From Stenotrophomonas sp. VV52 (GTDB taxonomy: Bacteria > Pseudomonadota > Gammaproteobacteria > Xanthomonadales > Xanthomonadaceae), in assembly GCF_002893095.1 (NCBI RefSeq), contig NZ_KZ622864.1, forward strand, positions 273,033-337,032: a stretch of DNA of 64,000 nt, written 5' to 3'. The notes below the pieces were generated by a model, which saw only the letters and a program-made list of their open reading frames with translations, was not told where the DNA came from and made no database searches. A program made the position numbers and the translations under genes. Numbering within the stretch: the stretch's first letter is position 1; every line of letters begins with the position of its first letter. Shown in pieces: positions 39,631 to 52,037 of the stretch.

Positions 39631-39653
39631 AAAAAGGGACGCCGAAGCGTCCC
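39631..39653 (-). terminator. Intrinsic terminator of mdh
   Basis: GGGACGC/GCGTCCC stem with a tetraloop and a five-T run on the minus strand, between mdh and the RluA-family gene. Confidence 0.88.
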
Positions 39654-39680
39654 CGTTCCATCTTTCGCAGTGCGAACCGA

Positions 39681-40682
<1,002 letters not shown>

Positions 40683-40705
40683 CTAAAAAGCTGTATGGGA
40701 GTGGA

Positions 40706-41197
40706 TCAGGCGGCGAGGATCTTGTTCCACTCCGCGACGCGGTCGGCCTGGGCGGCCAGCACGGCGTCGGTGTCGCCTTCCAGGGTGATCGAATGGATCA
40801 CGTCGCCCTGCTTGACCGAATCGACGATGGCCTGGCCTTCCAGGACCTGGCCGAACACGGTGTGCTTGCCGTCCAGCCAATCGGTCTTGATGTGGGTGAT
40901 GAAGAACTGGCTGCCGTTGGTGTTCGGGCCGGCGTTGGCCATGGACAGCGAACCGACCTGGTGCTTCACGCCGTTCTTCTCATCTTCGAACTTGTAGCCC
41001 GGGCCGCCGGTGCCACGACCCTGCGGGCAGCCGCCCTGGATCATGAAGTCGGCGATCACGCGGTGGAAGATCAGGCCGTCGTAGAAGCCCTTCTTGACCA
41101 GGTTCACGAAGTTGGCCACGGTCAGCGGCGCCTTGTCGGCGAACAGCTCGACCTTGATCGGGCCCTGGGTGGTGTCGAAGGTAGCGATAAGGGACAT
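40706..41197 (-). CDS. ppiB: Cyclophilin-type peptidyl-prolyl isomerase
   Basis: A 163-residue cytoplasmic cyclophilin (E. coli PpiB 164), with no signal peptide. Active-site elements [34 protein letters not shown] and [14 protein letters not shown] match the family. It catalyses cis-trans proline isomerisation during protein folding. It diverges from typA across about 210 bp and precedes mdh by 38 bp on the same strand. Confidence 0.95.
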   Translation of the reverse strand: MSLIATFDTTQGPIKVELFADKAPLTVANFVNLVKKGFYDGLIFHRVIADFMIQGGCPQGRGTGGPGYKFEDEKNGVKHQVGSLSMANAGPNTNGSQFFITHIKTDWLDGKHTVFGQVLEGQAIVDSVKQGDVIHSITLEGDTDAVLAAQADRVAEWNKILAA

Positions 41198-41358
41198 GTG
41201 GATCCTTGGGAATTCGGGGGTGTATTGAGCCCCCTGATTCTACACCCGGCAGCAGATCGGGCATCCCCGACGATGGATGAACGGGCGGTGCCGGGCGGCC
41301 GTCCGGGGCTCCACCTGAATGCGCGGACGGGCCTTTTCGCGTTCTGTCATGAAAGCCG

Positions 41359-41364
41359 TATAAT
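41359..41364 (+). promoter_or_regulatory. -10 box of the typA promoter
   Basis: A perfect TATAAT 46 bp before ATG 41411, giving a leader of about 40 nt. The -35 region (TTCGCG at 17-bp spacing) is poor. This placement supports 41411 rather than the in-frame ATG at 41363 as the start. Confidence 0.6.
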
Positions 41365-41410
41365 GATGGACTTCTTTTTCCAAATCCGGCGCCGACTGGC
41401 CCCCTTTCGC

Positions 41411-43255
41411 ATGTCTATCGAAAATCTTCGCAACATCGCCATCGTCGCCCACGTCGACCACGGTAAGACCACCCTCGTCGACCAGCTGCTCAAGCAGTCC
41501 GGCACCCTCTCCGAGCGCACCGTGCTCGCCGAGCGCGTGATGGACAGCAATGACCAGGAAAAGGAGCGTGGCATCACGATCCTTGCCAAAAACACGGCCA
41601 TCACCTGGGAAGACAAGCGGACCGGGATCAAGAACCGCATCAACATCGTCGACACCCCCGGACACGCCGACTTCGGCGGCGAAGTGGAGCGCGTGCTGTC
41701 GATGGTGGACACCGTGCTGATCCTGGTCGACGCGATGGACGGCCCGATGCCGCAGACCCGCTTCGTGACCCAGAAGGCCTTCGCGATGGGCTTCAAGCCG
41801 ATCGTGGTGGTCAACAAGGTCGACCGCCCGGGCTCGCGTCCGGACTGGGTGATCGACCAGGTCTTCGACCTGTTCGACAAGCTCGGCGCCACCAATGAGC
41901 AGCTCGACTTCCCGATCGTCTACGCCTCGGCCCTGAACGGCTACGCCGGCCTGGAAGACAGCGTGCGCGACGGCGACATGACCCCGCTGTACGAAGCGAT
42001 CATGCAGCACGCGCCGAAGCCGGAAGTGGACCCGGAAGGTCCGTTCCAGATGCGCATCAGCCAGCTGGACTACAACAACTTCGTGGGCGTGATCGGCATC
42101 GGCCGCATCCAGCGCGGCACCCTGAAGAAGAACATGCAGGTCGCGGTGATCGACCGTGAAGGCAAGAAGCGCAACGGCAAGGTCGCGCAGGTGCTGGGCT
42201 TCCTGGGCCTGGAGCGCATCGAGCAGGACACCGCCGAAGCCGGTGACATCGTCGCCATCTCCGGTATTCCGGAGCTGACCATCTCCGACACCCTGTGCCA
42301 CCCGGAAACCCCGGAAGCGCTGCCGGCGCTGACCGTCGACGAGCCGACCATCTCGATGACCTTCCAGGTCAACAACTCGCCGTTCGCCGGCAACAAGGAC
42401 CTGTCCGGTGGCAAGTTCCTGACCAGCCGCCAGATCAAGGACCGCCTGGACCGCGAACAGGTCCACAACGTGGCCCTGAAGGTGGAACAGCTGGAAGACG
42501 CCGACAAGTTCCTGGTCTCCGGCCGTGGCGAACTGCACCTGTCGGTGCTGATCGAGAACATGCGTCGCGAAGGCTATGAACTGGCCGTGTCGCGCCCGGA
42601 AGTGATCATCAAGCAGATCGACGGCCAGGCCATGGAGCCGATCGAACAGCTGGTGGTGGACATCGAAGAGCAGCACCAGGGCGGCGTCATGGAGAAGCTG
42701 GGCACCCGCAAGGGCGCGCTGAAGAACATGGAGCCGGACGGCAAGGGCCGCGTGCGCCTGGAATACCAGATCCCGGCCCGTGGCCTGATCGGTTTCCAGA
42801 ACGAATTCAAGACCCTGACCCAGGGTTCGGGCCTGCTGTTCCACGTGTTCGACCATTACGGTCCGAAGGAACAGGGCGCGATCGCCAAGCGCATCAACGG
42901 CGTGATGATCGCCAATGCCCCGGGCGCCACCCCGGCGTACTCGCTCGGCCCGCTGCAGGAACGCGGCAAGCTCTTCGCTGCCGAAGGCGACAACGTGTAT
43001 GAAGGCCAGCTGGTCGGTATCCACTCCAAGGACAACGACCTGACCGTCAACGCGATCAAGACCAAGCCGCTGACCAACATGCGCGCTTCGGGCAAGGACG
43101 ATGCGATCCAGCTGTCGCCGGCGATCAAGTACTCGCTGGAACAGGCCCTGGACTTCATCGAGGACGACGAGCTGGTCGAGATCACCCCGAAGGAGATCCG
43201 CCTGCGCAAGAAGTTCCTGACCGAAAGCGACCGCAAGAAGGCCTCGCGCGGCTGA
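41411..43255 (+). CDS. typA: Translational GTPase TypA/BipA
   Basis: Ribosome-binding GTPase of the EF-G family, important in stress and cold and for 50S assembly. The 614 residues fit the family (607 in E. coli). GTPase motifs are [26 protein letters not shown] and NKVDRPG. Later domains include [21 protein letters not shown] and the BipA-specific C-terminal region ([23 protein letters not shown]). It is a single gene with its own promoter; a small membrane protein gene follows after 10 bp. Confidence 0.97.
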   Translation: MSIENLRNIAIVAHVDHGKTTLVDQLLKQSGTLSERTVLAERVMDSNDQEKERGITILAKNTAITWEDKRTGIKNRINIVDTPGHADFGGEVERVLSMVDTVLILVDAMDGPMPQTRFVTQKAFAMGFKPIVVVNKVDRPGSRPDWVIDQVFDLFDKLGATNEQLDFPIVYASALNGYAGLEDSVRDGDMTPLYEAIMQHAPKPEVDPEGPFQMRISQLDYNNFVGVIGIGRIQRGTLKKNMQVAVIDREGKKRNGKVAQVLGFLGLERIEQDTAEAGDIVAISGIPELTISDTLCHPETPEALPALTVDEPTISMTFQVNNSPFAGNKDLSGGKFLTSRQIKDRLDREQVHNVALKVEQLEDADKFLVSGRGELHLSVLIENMRREGYELAVSRPEVIIKQIDGQAMEPIEQLVVDIEEQHQGGVMEKLGTRKGALKNMEPDGKGRVRLEYQIPARGLIGFQNEFKTLTQGSGLLFHVFDHYGPKEQGAIAKRINGVMIANAPGATPAYSLGPLQERGKLFAAEGDNVYEGQLVGIHSKDNDLTVNAIKTKPLTNMRASGKDDAIQLSPAIKYSLEQALDFIEDDELVEITPKEIRLRKKFLTESDRKKASRG

Positions 43256-43265
43256 TCGGACCCTC

Positions 43266-43751
43266 GTGACCGACACCGTCTACAACCCGGATCCTCACAA
43301 GCATCCGGGGCTTCACCTGATCGCCTTGCTGGAAGCCAGCAAGGCGGTCCTGGCGCTGCTGGCTGCCACCGGGCTGGAAGTCCTCGGCCCACAGCCGCTG
43401 CGCGATGGGGTCAATGCCCTGATCCGGCGTTTCAGCCTGGACCCGGATCACGGCACCCTGCCCTCGCTGCTCAACATGATCAGCCCCGATGCCGTGCACC
43501 TGGCCGCAGCCGCCATGGTCGCCTACGGCGTCCTGCATCTTTTCGAGGCCTGGGGCCTCTGGCGCGCCAAGGCCTGGGCCTCCTGGCTGGGCTGCGTCAC
43601 CGCCGGCATCTACCTGCCGTTCGACATCTTCGCGATCATCCGCCACCCGGGCTGGGCCTCGTGGACGGTGCTGGTGATCAACCTCATCGTGGTCGGCGTG
43701 CTCGCCCGCGACATCCGCAAGCGCCATGGTCCGGCCCACCCGCCGGCCTGA
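43266..43751 (+). CDS. DUF2127 family membrane protein
   Basis: A 161-residue predicted inner-membrane protein starting with GTG. It opens LHLIALLEASKAVLALLAATG, typical of DUF2127, and has about four hydrophobic helices (VHLAAAAMVAYGVLHLFEAWG, SWLGCVTAGIYLPFDIFAII, WTVLVINLIVVGVLARDI). The biochemical role is unknown. It starts 10 bp after typA and is probably co-transcribed with it. Confidence 0.82.
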   Translation: MTDTVYNPDPHKHPGLHLIALLEASKAVLALLAATGLEVLGPQPLRDGVNALIRRFSLDPDHGTLPSLLNMISPDAVHLAAAAMVAYGVLHLFEAWGLWRAKAWASWLGCVTAGIYLPFDIFAIIRHPGWASWTVLVINLIVVGVLARDIRKRHGPAHPPA

Positions 43752-43809
43752 GAGTTGCCAAGCGCGGCATGCGCTGGTTAGCCTGAGCACGGGTACCGGG
43801 GATACACGG

Positions 43810-45405
43810 ATGCGCCTGCCACTCACTGCCTTGATCCTGGCCCTGGCCTCTGCGGGCTGCACGCCCTCGCCTGCGCACCTGTTCAACCAGGCGCATGCGG
43901 CCGCACCGGCGGACGCGCCGTTCGCCTACGCGGAAACCGACATCACCCAGCTGCAGGCCGCGATGGCCGCCGGCGAGCTGGACAGCGTGACCCTGACCCG
44001 CGCCTACCTGGAGCGGATCGCCCGGCTGGACCGCTCCGGACCGCGCCTCAATGCAGTGCTGGAGCTCAACCCCGATGCGCTGAAGGAAGCGGCCGCGCTG
44101 GACGCCGAACGCCGCCGTGGACAGCTGCGCGGGCCCCTGCACGGCATTCCCCTGCTGCTCAAGGACAACATCGGCGCACGCCCGATGGCCACCAGCGCCG
44201 GCTCGCTGGCGCTGACCGGGTTCCGCCCGGACGACGCCTTCCTGGTCACCCGGCTGCGCGCGGCCGGTGCGCTGATCCTGGGCAAGACCAACCTCAGTGA
44301 GTGGGCCAACTTCCGCGCCAGCGCGTCGATTTCCGGCTGGAGCGCGCGCGGCGGCCAGACCCGCAACCCGTACCGGCCCGGCTACACGCCCTGCGGTTCC
44401 AGCAGTGGCAGCGCGGTGGCGGTCTCGGCCAACCTGGCCGCCGCCGCGGTGGGCACCGAAACCGACGGCAGCATCGTCTGCCCGGCGGCGATGAACGGGG
44501 TGGTCGGGCTCAAGCCGACGGTCGGGCTGGTCAGTCGCGACGGGATCGTGCCGATTTCCTTCAGCCAGGACACCGCCGGCCCGATCACCCGCAGCGTGGC
44601 CGACGCGGCCGCCCTGCTGACCGCGATGGCCGGCCGCGACGACGCCGACCCGGCGACCGCCACCATGCCCGGCCGGGCGGTGTACGACTACACCGCGCGC
44701 CTGACCCCGGACGGCCTGCGCGGCGCGCGTATCGGGGTGCTGCATGGCCCGCTGGACCAGCTGCCCGGGGTGGCCCCGGCCCTGCAGCATGCGGTGGGCG
44801 TGCTGCGCGACGCCGGCGCGGTGGTGGTGCCGGTGCAGCTGCCGACCCAGGGCCAGTGGGAAGAGGCCGAACAGGTGGTGCTGCTGCACGAGTTCAAGGC
44901 GGGCATGCAGCGCTACCTGACCCGCCACCAGGCGCCGGTACGCGACCTGGACGGGATCATCGCCTACAACCGCGAGCACGCCGACAAGGAACTGGTGCTG
45001 TTCGGCCAGGACCTGATGGAGAGCGCCGCGCAGGCCGACGGGCTGGGCAGCCCCGCCTACATCGCCGCGCGCACCCAGGCGCGCCGCCTGGCCGGCCCCG
45101 AGGGGATCGACGCGGTGCTCAAGGCCGACCAGCTGGACGCGCTGGTGGCACCGACCACGGGCACGGCCTGGCCGATCCGCACCGGCGAGACAGACGCGTT
45201 CCCCGGTGGCAACTACAGTGCCGCCGCCGTGGCGGGCTATCCCAGCCTGAGCGTGCCGATGGCGCACGTGAACGGGCTGCCGCTGGGGCTGCTGTTCACG
45301 GGCACCGCGTGGAGCGAGCCGAAGCTGATCGAGCTGGCGTACGACTACGAGCAGCGCACGCGGGCGCGGAAGCCGCCAACCTTCGGCAACGATACCCCGC
45401 GGTAA
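43810..45405 (+). CDS. Peptide amidase, amidase-signature family
   Basis: A 531-residue exported enzyme that by homology hydrolyses C-terminal peptide amides. The N terminus is lipoprotein-like (LALASAGC), so it may be membrane-anchored. The Ser-cisSer-Lys triad is visible: Lys in LLLKDNIGA, Ser in [17 protein letters not shown], and the nucleophile in [19 protein letters not shown]. The sequence strongly recalls the structurally characterised peptide amidase of S. maltophilia, including [20 protein letters not shown] at the mature N terminus. It converges on the MscS gene with three bases between. Confidence 0.92.
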   Translation: MRLPLTALILALASAGCTPSPAHLFNQAHAAAPADAPFAYAETDITQLQAAMAAGELDSVTLTRAYLERIARLDRSGPRLNAVLELNPDALKEAAALDAERRRGQLRGPLHGIPLLLKDNIGARPMATSAGSLALTGFRPDDAFLVTRLRAAGALILGKTNLSEWANFRASASISGWSARGGQTRNPYRPGYTPCGSSSGSAVAVSANLAAAAVGTETDGSIVCPAAMNGVVGLKPTVGLVSRDGIVPISFSQDTAGPITRSVADAAALLTAMAGRDDADPATATMPGRAVYDYTARLTPDGLRGARIGVLHGPLDQLPGVAPALQHAVGVLRDAGAVVVPVQLPTQGQWEEAEQVVLLHEFKAGMQRYLTRHQAPVRDLDGIIAYNREHADKELVLFGQDLMESAAQADGLGSPAYIAARTQARRLAGPEGIDAVLKADQLDALVAPTTGTAWPIRTGETDAFPGGNYSAAAVAGYPSLSVPMAHVNGLPLGLLFTGTAWSEPKLIELAYDYEQRTRARKPPTFGNDTPR

Positions 45406-45408
45406 CCG

Positions 45409-46554
45409 TCACCCCACGGTTTCATCCACCGGCACCACCGCCGGTGGCCCGTCTTCGGCGCCCGGGGAGCGTGCGTCGTCGGCCGGTTGCGAACGCGGGG
45501 TGCGGGCGGGCGGATCGGGGCGTTCGAGCAGCTCGGCGCGGGTGCGCGGCAGCGCCTGCGGGTGTTCGCGTGCGAGGAAATCGAGCATGCGTTCGCGCAC
45601 GATGCAGCGCAGGTCGAAGGCGTCGCCGGAGTTGCGCGCACTGACCAGCAGGCGGACCTGCAGGGTGTGCTCGCTGGTTTCGGTGACCTGGGTGACGCAG
45701 ACGCGGCCATCCCAGAGCGGCTCGCCCTTGCAGATGCGCTCGAGCTCGGCGCGGATCGCCACGATCGGTGCGCGGTAGTCCAACCACAGGAAGGCGGTGC
45801 CGAGCAGGTCGGCGCTGCGCCGGGTCCAGTTCTGGAACGGGTTTTCGATGAACCAGGTCAGTGGCACCACCATGCGCCGCTCATCCCAGATGCGGACGAC
45901 CACGTAGCTGCTGCCGATCTCTTCGACCCGTCCCCACTCGCCTTCGACGATCACCACGTCATCCAGCCGGATCGGCTGGGTGAGCGCGATCTGCAGGCCG
46001 GCGATGAGGTTGCCGAACACCGGCTTGGCCGCGATGCCGGCGACCAGGCCGATGATGCCGGCCGAGGCCAGCAGTGCGGTGCCGATCTGGCGCACCATCG
46101 GGAAGGTGAGCAGCACCATGGATGCGCCGACCAGGATGATCGCGCCCATCAGCACGCGGCTGAGCACGCGGGTCTGGGTCTGGATGCGACGCGCTTCCAG
46201 GTTGTCGGCGACCTCCATGGGGTTGTCGCGCAGGATCGCCTGTTCGCCGGCGGACACGGCGCGCACCAGCAGCCAGATGAAGCAGGCGGTGAGGCCGATG
46301 TGCAGCAGGCGCAGGGACTGGTCGAGCCAGCGCCCGTCCAGCGGGGTGGCTTCCAATGCGGGAATCAGCACCAGCATCGGCAGCGCGAAGGCGAGCGGCC
46401 GGCTGATCACGCGTGCGATGCGCGCACGCCGGTAGTCGCGGCCCTTGAGCCGACGGGTCAGCAGCATCAACAGCCACCAGCCGGTGATGCCCACCGCCAA
46501 CGCGATTCCGATCGGCCACAGGTACGCCGAGGCCATCTGCCAGTCCACTCGCAT
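45409..46554 (-). CDS. Mechanosensitive ion channel, MscS family
   Basis: A 381-residue inner-membrane channel. Several N-terminal helices precede the pore helix and gate (LLASAGIIGLVAGIAAKPVFGNLIAGLQIAL), then the MscS beta domain (IRLDDVVIVEGEWGRVEEIGSSYVVV, VPLTWFIENPFQNW) and a cytoplasmic vestibule region. It has a Pro/Ala-rich acidic tail. It likely protects against hypo-osmotic shock. The longer N-terminal membrane part distinguishes it from E. coli MscS (286 residues). Confidence 0.92.
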   Translation of the reverse strand: MRVDWQMASAYLWPIGIALAVGITGWWLLMLLTRRLKGRDYRRARIARVISRPLAFALPMLVLIPALEATPLDGRWLDQSLRLLHIGLTACFIWLLVRAVSAGEQAILRDNPMEVADNLEARRIQTQTRVLSRVLMGAIILVGASMVLLTFPMVRQIGTALLASAGIIGLVAGIAAKPVFGNLIAGLQIALTQPIRLDDVVIVEGEWGRVEEIGSSYVVVRIWDERRMVVPLTWFIENPFQNWTRRSADLLGTAFLWLDYRAPIVAIRAELERICKGEPLWDGRVCVTQVTETSEHTLQVRLLVSARNSGDAFDLRCIVRERMLDFLAREHPQALPRTRAELLERPDPPARTPRSQPADDARSPGAEDGPPAVVPVDETVG

Positions 46555-46615
46555 GCGTGCTCCCGCATTGATTCAAATACGGGAACCACGTTGCCAGAAC
46601 CGGGATGATCGTCAT

Positions 46616-46638
46616 GTAGGGACACGCCACGCGTGTCC
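46616..46638 (+). repeat. GTAG palindrome upstream of the MscS gene
   Basis: GTAG followed by a GGACACGC/GCGTGTCC stem with a 3-nt loop, in the 120-bp gap between the DAHP synthase stop and the MscS start. Confidence 0.6.
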
Positions 46639-46674
46639 ATGGGGCAACCCGGAACTTCAGCCACGCGGCGGCAT

Positions 46675-48057
<1,383 letters not shown>

Positions 48058-48093
48058 CGCAGTATCCAGTCAATCGAGGGGGTCAACAGAAAA

Positions 48094-48606
48094 TCAGTGG
48101 CGGCGGGCAACGCGGCGGAAGCTGACCAGCAGCGCCCACAATGCCAGCAGGCTGAACCAGACCAGGCTCCACATGGGCATGGTCAGGCCAAGGAAGGTCC
48201 AATCGATGTTGCCGCAGTTGCCAGTACCGGTAAGAACGGTGCGGAACACTTCGAACGGCCCCATCGTTTCGCTCAGGAACGACAGCGGCGGGCCACAGCT
48301 GGAGCCCATGTCCTGCGGCAGCATCTGCACGTACACGTGGCGCCCGGCAATGCCGATACCCACGGCTGCGGCAATGAAGGCCAGCACGCCATAGGTGATC
48401 CGCCCAGGCCGGTCGCGCGGGCCATGCAGTGCGCCGATCAGGAACAACAGGCCCAGCGCGGCGAACGCGATGCGCTGGAAGATGCAGAGCGGGCACGGCT
48501 CGAGGCCCATCTTCAACTGCAGCCAGATCGCGTAACCCAGCAGGGCGGCGCAGACCAGGAACCCCAGCAGGAACTGGGCGCGGTAATTCCAGCGCAATGG
48601 ATTCAT
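48094..48606 (-). CDS. dsbB: Disulfide bond formation protein B
   Basis: A 170-residue four-helix inner-membrane protein that reoxidises DsbA using quinone. The first periplasmic Cys pair is in EPCPLCIFQRI and the second pair spans SSCGPP and GTGNCGNIDW. Helices: FLLGFLVCAALLGYAIWLQL, IAFAALGLLFLIGAL, GVLAFIAAAVGIGIAG and WSLVWFSLLALWALLVSF. I chose ATG 48606. Upstream lies the gene-free repeat region. Confidence 0.95.
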   Translation of the reverse strand: MNPLRWNYRAQFLLGFLVCAALLGYAIWLQLKMGLEPCPLCIFQRIAFAALGLLFLIGALHGPRDRPGRITYGVLAFIAAAVGIGIAGRHVYVQMLPQDMGSSCGPPLSFLSETMGPFEVFRTVLTGTGNCGNIDWTFLGLTMPMWSLVWFSLLALWALLVSFRRVARRH

Positions 48607-48759
48607 TGCCAACACTCGTGAAATGTCCAGGTGCCAAGATTAACAGGGTGGTGAATGGCTTGGCCTGTGGCGTATCGCCGTATGTCGGCTTCACTTGCCG
48701 ACTGCACTGTTCTGTTTGTATCTGGGCGAACAGCTGCATGTCTGCGGGCTCCACTGCCC

Positions 48760-48867
48760 GGCCACGCCGGGGATGGGTTTGCGGGGGACGCCGCAAGTAC
48801 GTCCGTGTAGGCTGCGTCGCGGCATCCATGCCGCTCAGCCCCCCTCAAACCCATCCCCGACGTGGCC
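48760..48867 (-). repeat. Structured hairpin element, copy A
   Basis: A 27-base outer stem pairs 48760-48786 with 48841-48867 (25 of 27). It encloses a core of about 54 nt that contains a smaller stem. The 50-base core 48790-48839 is the reverse complement of the copy B core at 47 of 50 positions. Read on the minus strand, one of the two outer mismatches becomes a G-U pair. It could be a DNA palindrome or a transcribed RNA. Confidence 0.65.
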
Positions 48868-48931
48868 CCGTAGTTGCGTCGGTGCGCATGGGGCCCAATG
48901 GCTGGGCGTGGGAGGTCGCGACCTGACGCAC

Positions 48932-49019
48932 GCCGGGCACGCCCGGCCCTACTTCGTTGGGGAAGAGCAGCCGGGCCCTGCCCGGCAGCCTGGCGGAGAG
49001 GCGCCGGGCACAGCCCGGC
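48932..49019. repeat. Cluster of GTAG-type and related palindromes at the centre of the inverted repeat
   Basis: GCCGGGC/GCCCGGC ending CTAC at 48932-48952, and two related GCCGGGC/GCCCGGC stems without GTAG at 48970-48986 and 49003-49019. Confidence 0.55.
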
Positions 49020-49083
49020 ATCCGAGAGTTCGCGACCTCCCACGCCCGGCCGATGGGCCCCATGCGCACCGACACACCGTGGG

Positions 49084-49190
49084 GGCGCCGCCCGGTGTGG
49101 GTTTGCGGGGGGCTGAGCCGCATGGATGCGGCGACGCAGCCTACATGGACGTACTTGCGGCGACCCCGCAGGCCCATACCGGGCGGCGCC
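49084..49190 (+). repeat. Structured hairpin element, copy B
   Basis: The outer stem pairs 49084-49110 with 49164-49190 over 27 positions: 24 Watson-Crick and three G-U if read on the plus strand. The core has a stem GCCGCAT/ATGCGGC around 49117-49132. Relative to copy A, paired positions change together, keeping the fold. Confidence 0.65.
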
Positions 49191-49239
49191 CGGACCGACG
49201 CAATCATCCGTGTGCAGCTGTTCGCACGGATCCAACAGC

Positions 49240-49263
49240 GAGCCGGGCAGAGCCCGGCTCTAC
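49240..49263 (-). repeat. GTAG palindrome
   Basis: GAGCCGGGC/GCCCGGCTC stem ending CTAC, outside the right arm of the large inverted repeat. Confidence 0.65.
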
Positions 49264-49300
49264 GCAGCAATCAGCAGCACGCACCAAACAGCAGTCAACA

Positions 49301-49325
49301 AAAAACCCGGCACAAGGCCGGGTTT
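49301..49325 (-). terminator. Terminator of the ribosomal protein operon
   Basis: AAACCCGGC/GCCGGGTTT stem with a T run on the minus strand, 34 bp after the rplQ stop. Confidence 0.9.
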
Positions 49326-49358
49326 CTAGATAATTCTTGGGGTACCGCCAGTCGAAGA

Positions 49359-49742
49359 TTATTCTTCGACGGCTTCGGCAACGGCCGGGCGGTCAACCAG
49401 TTCCACGTAGGCCATCGGCGCGTTGTCGCCGGCGCGGAAACCGCACTTCAGCAGGCGCAGGTAGCCGCCCGGACGGTTCGCGTAGCGCGGGCCCAGGGTG
49501 GTGAACAGGTTGCCCACGGCTTCGTTGTCGCGCAGACGGGCGAAGGCCAGACGGCGGTTGGCGACGGAGTCGACCTTGGCCAGGGTGATCAGCGGCTCGG
49601 CGACGCGGCGCAGTTCCTTGGCCTTCGGCAGGGTGGTCTTGATCAGCTCGTGCTTGAACAGCGACGCGGCCATGTTCTTGAACATTGCTTCGCGGTGGGC
49701 GCTGGTACGGCTGAACTTGCGGCCGGATTTCATGTGACGCAT
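49359..49742 (-). CDS. rplQ: 50S ribosomal protein L17
   Basis: A 127-residue large-subunit protein at the exit tunnel. The start [20 protein letters not shown] is the family signature, and the core ends [24 protein letters not shown]. It is the last gene of the alpha operon, 195 bp after rpoA; that gap contains a CCCCGCACC/GGTGCGGGG hairpin. A terminator follows. Confidence 0.97.
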   Translation of the reverse strand: MRHMKSGRKFSRTSAHREAMFKNMAASLFKHELIKTTLPKAKELRRVAEPLITLAKVDSVANRRLAFARLRDNEAVGNLFTTLGPRYANRPGGYLRLLKCGFRAGDNAPMAYVELVDRPAVAEAVEE

Positions 49743-49896
49743 GACGGGTATTCCTTCAAAGAATGTTGGATCGGTTGGGTTTCGCTGTCGCCTTCCCGGC
49801 GTTGCTGCTTGGACTGCGGATGGTCCGGTGCCGGCCCTCCTGGCCGACCGTCACCGCAGGCTGGTGCCTGTCGGTGCGAGATGCTGCGGGTAAAGC

Positions 49897-49918
49897 CCCC
49901 GCACCCGAAGGTGCGGGG
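49897..49918 (-). other. Hairpin between rpoA and rplQ
   Basis: CCCCGCACC/GGTGCGGGG with a tetraloop just after the rpoA stop. It lacks a proper T run (GCTTTACC follows), so it may slow or process the message rather than end it. Confidence 0.5.
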
Positions 49919-49937
49919 TAAAACGTGTGACACTCGA

Positions 49938-50936
49938 TCAGCCGAGCATGCCGTGCTGGGCGACACCGGCCGGCGGCCAGTTCTCCAGCTTCATGCCGAG
50001 CGAAAGACCACGCTGCGCGAGGACTTCCTTGATCTCGGTCAGCGACTTCTTGCCGAGGTTCGGGGTCTTGAGCAGCTCCACTTCGGTCTTCTGGATCAGA
50101 TCGCCGATGTAGTAGATGCTCTCGGCCTTCAGGCAGTTCGCCGAACGCACGGTCAGTTCCAGGTCGTCGATCGGGCGCAGCAGCACCGGATCCACGCCGT
50201 TGTTGGCCGGCTTGGCCGCACCGCGGTCGCGGTGGGTGAAGTCACCGAACACCGACAGCTGATCGCTGAGGATGTCGGCGGCGGTGCGCACGGCTTCCTC
50301 GGCATCGATCGTGCCGTTGGTTTCGATGTCCAGCACCAGCTTGTCCAGGTCGGTACGCTGTTCGACGCGGGCCGCTTCCACCGAATAGGCGACGCGACGG
50401 ACCGGCGAGAACGAGGCGTCCAGGACCAGACGACCGATGGCACGGGTTTCTTCGTCCGGACGACGACGCGCGGCGGCCGGCTGGTAGCCGAAACCACGCT
50501 CGATCTTCAGGCGCATGTTGACTGCCGTGTCCTTGGTCAGGTGGCAGATGACATGATCCGTGTTGAGGATCTCGACGTTGTGGTCGACCTTGATATCGGC
50601 AGCGGTCACGACACCCGGACCCTGCTTGGACAGCGACAGAGTAGCGCTGTCGCCGGTGTGCATACGGATCGCCACGTCCTTCAGGTTGAGCAGGACTTCA
50701 AGCACGTCCTCCTGCAGGCCTTCGAGGGTGGTGTACTCGTGCAGGACGCCGTCGATCTCGACTTCCGTGATGGCGAAGCCCGGGATGGACGACAGCAGCA
50801 CGCGACGCAGGGCGTTGCCCAGCGTATGCCCGTAACCACGCTCCAAGGGTTCGATAACGACCTTGGCGCGGGTGTCGGTAAGGCGTTCGATCTGCGGACC
50901 GCGAGGACGCAGAACCTGGTTGGCGGTAACCGTCAT
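49938..50936 (-). CDS. rpoA: RNA polymerase alpha subunit
   Basis: A 332-residue core polymerase subunit. The N-terminal dimerisation domain has [25 protein letters not shown]. The C-terminal domain contains the UP-element and activator contacts ([33 protein letters not shown]). Length and motifs are normal. It follows rpsD after 55 bp, which hold a CCCCCGGC/GCCGGGGG hairpin (50956-50975). Confidence 0.98.
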   Translation of the reverse strand: MTVTANQVLRPRGPQIERLTDTRAKVVIEPLERGYGHTLGNALRRVLLSSIPGFAITEVEIDGVLHEYTTLEGLQEDVLEVLLNLKDVAIRMHTGDSATLSLSKQGPGVVTAADIKVDHNVEILNTDHVICHLTKDTAVNMRLKIERGFGYQPAAARRRPDEETRAIGRLVLDASFSPVRRVAYSVEAARVEQRTDLDKLVLDIETNGTIDAEEAVRTAADILSDQLSVFGDFTHRDRGAAKPANNGVDPVLLRPIDDLELTVRSANCLKAESIYYIGDLIQKTEVELLKTPNLGKKSLTEIKEVLAQRGLSLGMKLENWPPAGVAQHGMLG

Positions 50937-50991
50937 GTTGCGGGTTCTCCTAGTGAACCCCCGGCCGTCGCCGGGGGCTCTCCAATGTGAA

Positions 50992-51621
50992 TTACTTCGA
51001 ATACAACTCGACGATCAGCGCTTCGTTGATATCCGCAGGCAGGTCCGAACGATCCGGCACGGCCTTGAAGATGCCGGCGAACTTGCCTGCATCGACTTCG
51101 ATCCACGACGGACGCAGGTCATGCGTGCTGGACACAGTCAGGGCTTCCTGCACGCGCAGCTGCTTGGCAGCCTTCTCGGACAGGGCAACAGCGTCGCCAG
51201 CCTTGACCTGGTACGAAGCCAGGTTGACCGACTTGCCGTTCACGGTGACACCGCGGTGCGAGACCAGCTGACGGGCAGCCGGACGGGTCACAGCGAAGCC
51301 CATGCGGTAGACAACGTTGTCCAGGCGGGTTTCCAGCAGCTGCAGGAGGTTCTCGCCGGTGTTGCCCTTCTTGGTCGAAGCCTTCTTGTAGTAGTTGCGG
51401 AACTGACGCTCCAGCAGACCGTAGATACGCTTGACCTTCTGCTTTTCACGCAGCTGGGTGGCGTAGTCGGACAGCTTGCCCTTGCGGGCGGTCGCGCCGT
51501 GCTGGCCGGGCTTCTGCTCCAGCTTGCACTTGGAGTCCAGCGCACGGGCCGGGCTCTTGAGGGAAAGGTCGGCGCCTTCGCGGCGGGCGAGCTTACAGGT
51601 AGGACCGATATAACGAGCCAT
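50992..51621 (-). CDS. rpsD: 30S ribosomal protein S4
   Basis: A 209-residue primary 16S rRNA-binding protein. It opens [19 protein letters not shown] and carries an S4 domain ([31 protein letters not shown]). In E. coli S4 represses the alpha operon by binding the rpsM leader. It follows rpsK after 14 bp. Confidence 0.98.
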   Translation of the reverse strand: MARYIGPTCKLARREGADLSLKSPARALDSKCKLEQKPGQHGATARKGKLSDYATQLREKQKVKRIYGLLERQFRNYYKKASTKKGNTGENLLQLLETRLDNVVYRMGFAVTRPAARQLVSHRGVTVNGKSVNLASYQVKAGDAVALSEKAAKQLRVQEALTVSSTHDLRPSWIEVDAGKFAGIFKAVPDRSDLPADINEALIVELYSK

Positions 51622-51635
51622 TTCTTATCGCTCCT

Positions 51636-52025
51636 TTAGACGCGACGCTTCTTCGGCGGACGGCACCCGTTGTGCGGGATTGGCGTCACGTCGATGATGT
51701 TGGTGATCTTGTAGCCCACGTTGTTCAGCGAGCGCACGGCCGACTCACGACCCGGACCCGGGCCCTTGATGCGGACTTCCAGGGACTTGACGCCGTAGTC
51801 GAGCGCGGCACGGCCGGCCTTCTCGGCAGCCACCTGGGCAGCGAACGGGGTGGACTTACGCGAACCGCGGAAGCCAGCGCCACCGGACGTCGCCCACGAC
51901 AGAGCGTTGCCCTGGCGGTCGGTGATGGTCACGATGGTGTTGTTGAACGAAGCGTGGACGTGGGCAACGCCGTCAGTGACGACGCGCTTGATCTTCTTCT
52001 TGGTCTTAGCGACGGGCTTAGCCAT
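51636..52025 (-). CDS. rpsK: 30S ribosomal protein S11
   Basis: A 129-residue platform protein with the family core [20 protein letters not shown] and the C-terminal [18 protein letters not shown]. The start has an AGGGAC-type site. It lies 12 bp after rpsM. Confidence 0.98.
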   Translation of the reverse strand: MAKPVAKTKKKIKRVVTDGVAHVHASFNNTIVTITDRQGNALSWATSGGAGFRGSRKSTPFAAQVAAEKAGRAALDYGVKSLEVRIKGPGPGRESAVRSLNNVGYKITNIIDVTPIPHNGCRPPKKRRV

Positions 52026-52037
52026 TTCTTAGGTCCC

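Larger units (their letters stand above)
48707..49243. repeat. Large imperfect inverted repeat in a gene-free 750-bp interval
   Basis: Arms of about 215 bp face each other around a centre at about 48925-49028. The outer part shares GCGAACAGCTGCA in inverted orientation. Next come two hairpin elements (separate entries). Then an inner inverted repeat pairs 48879-48921 with 49030-49072, about 37 of 43 bases. Short apparent reading frames here (translations such as MDAATQPTRTY) are by-products of the repeat and lack ribosome sites. I see no gene in 48607-49358. Confidence 0.8.

Noticed and set aside
48607..49300. Several short frames with translations like MDAATQPTRTY on both strands
   Set aside because: They come from the inverted repeat, appear in mirrored copies, overlap palindromes and lack ribosome sites.
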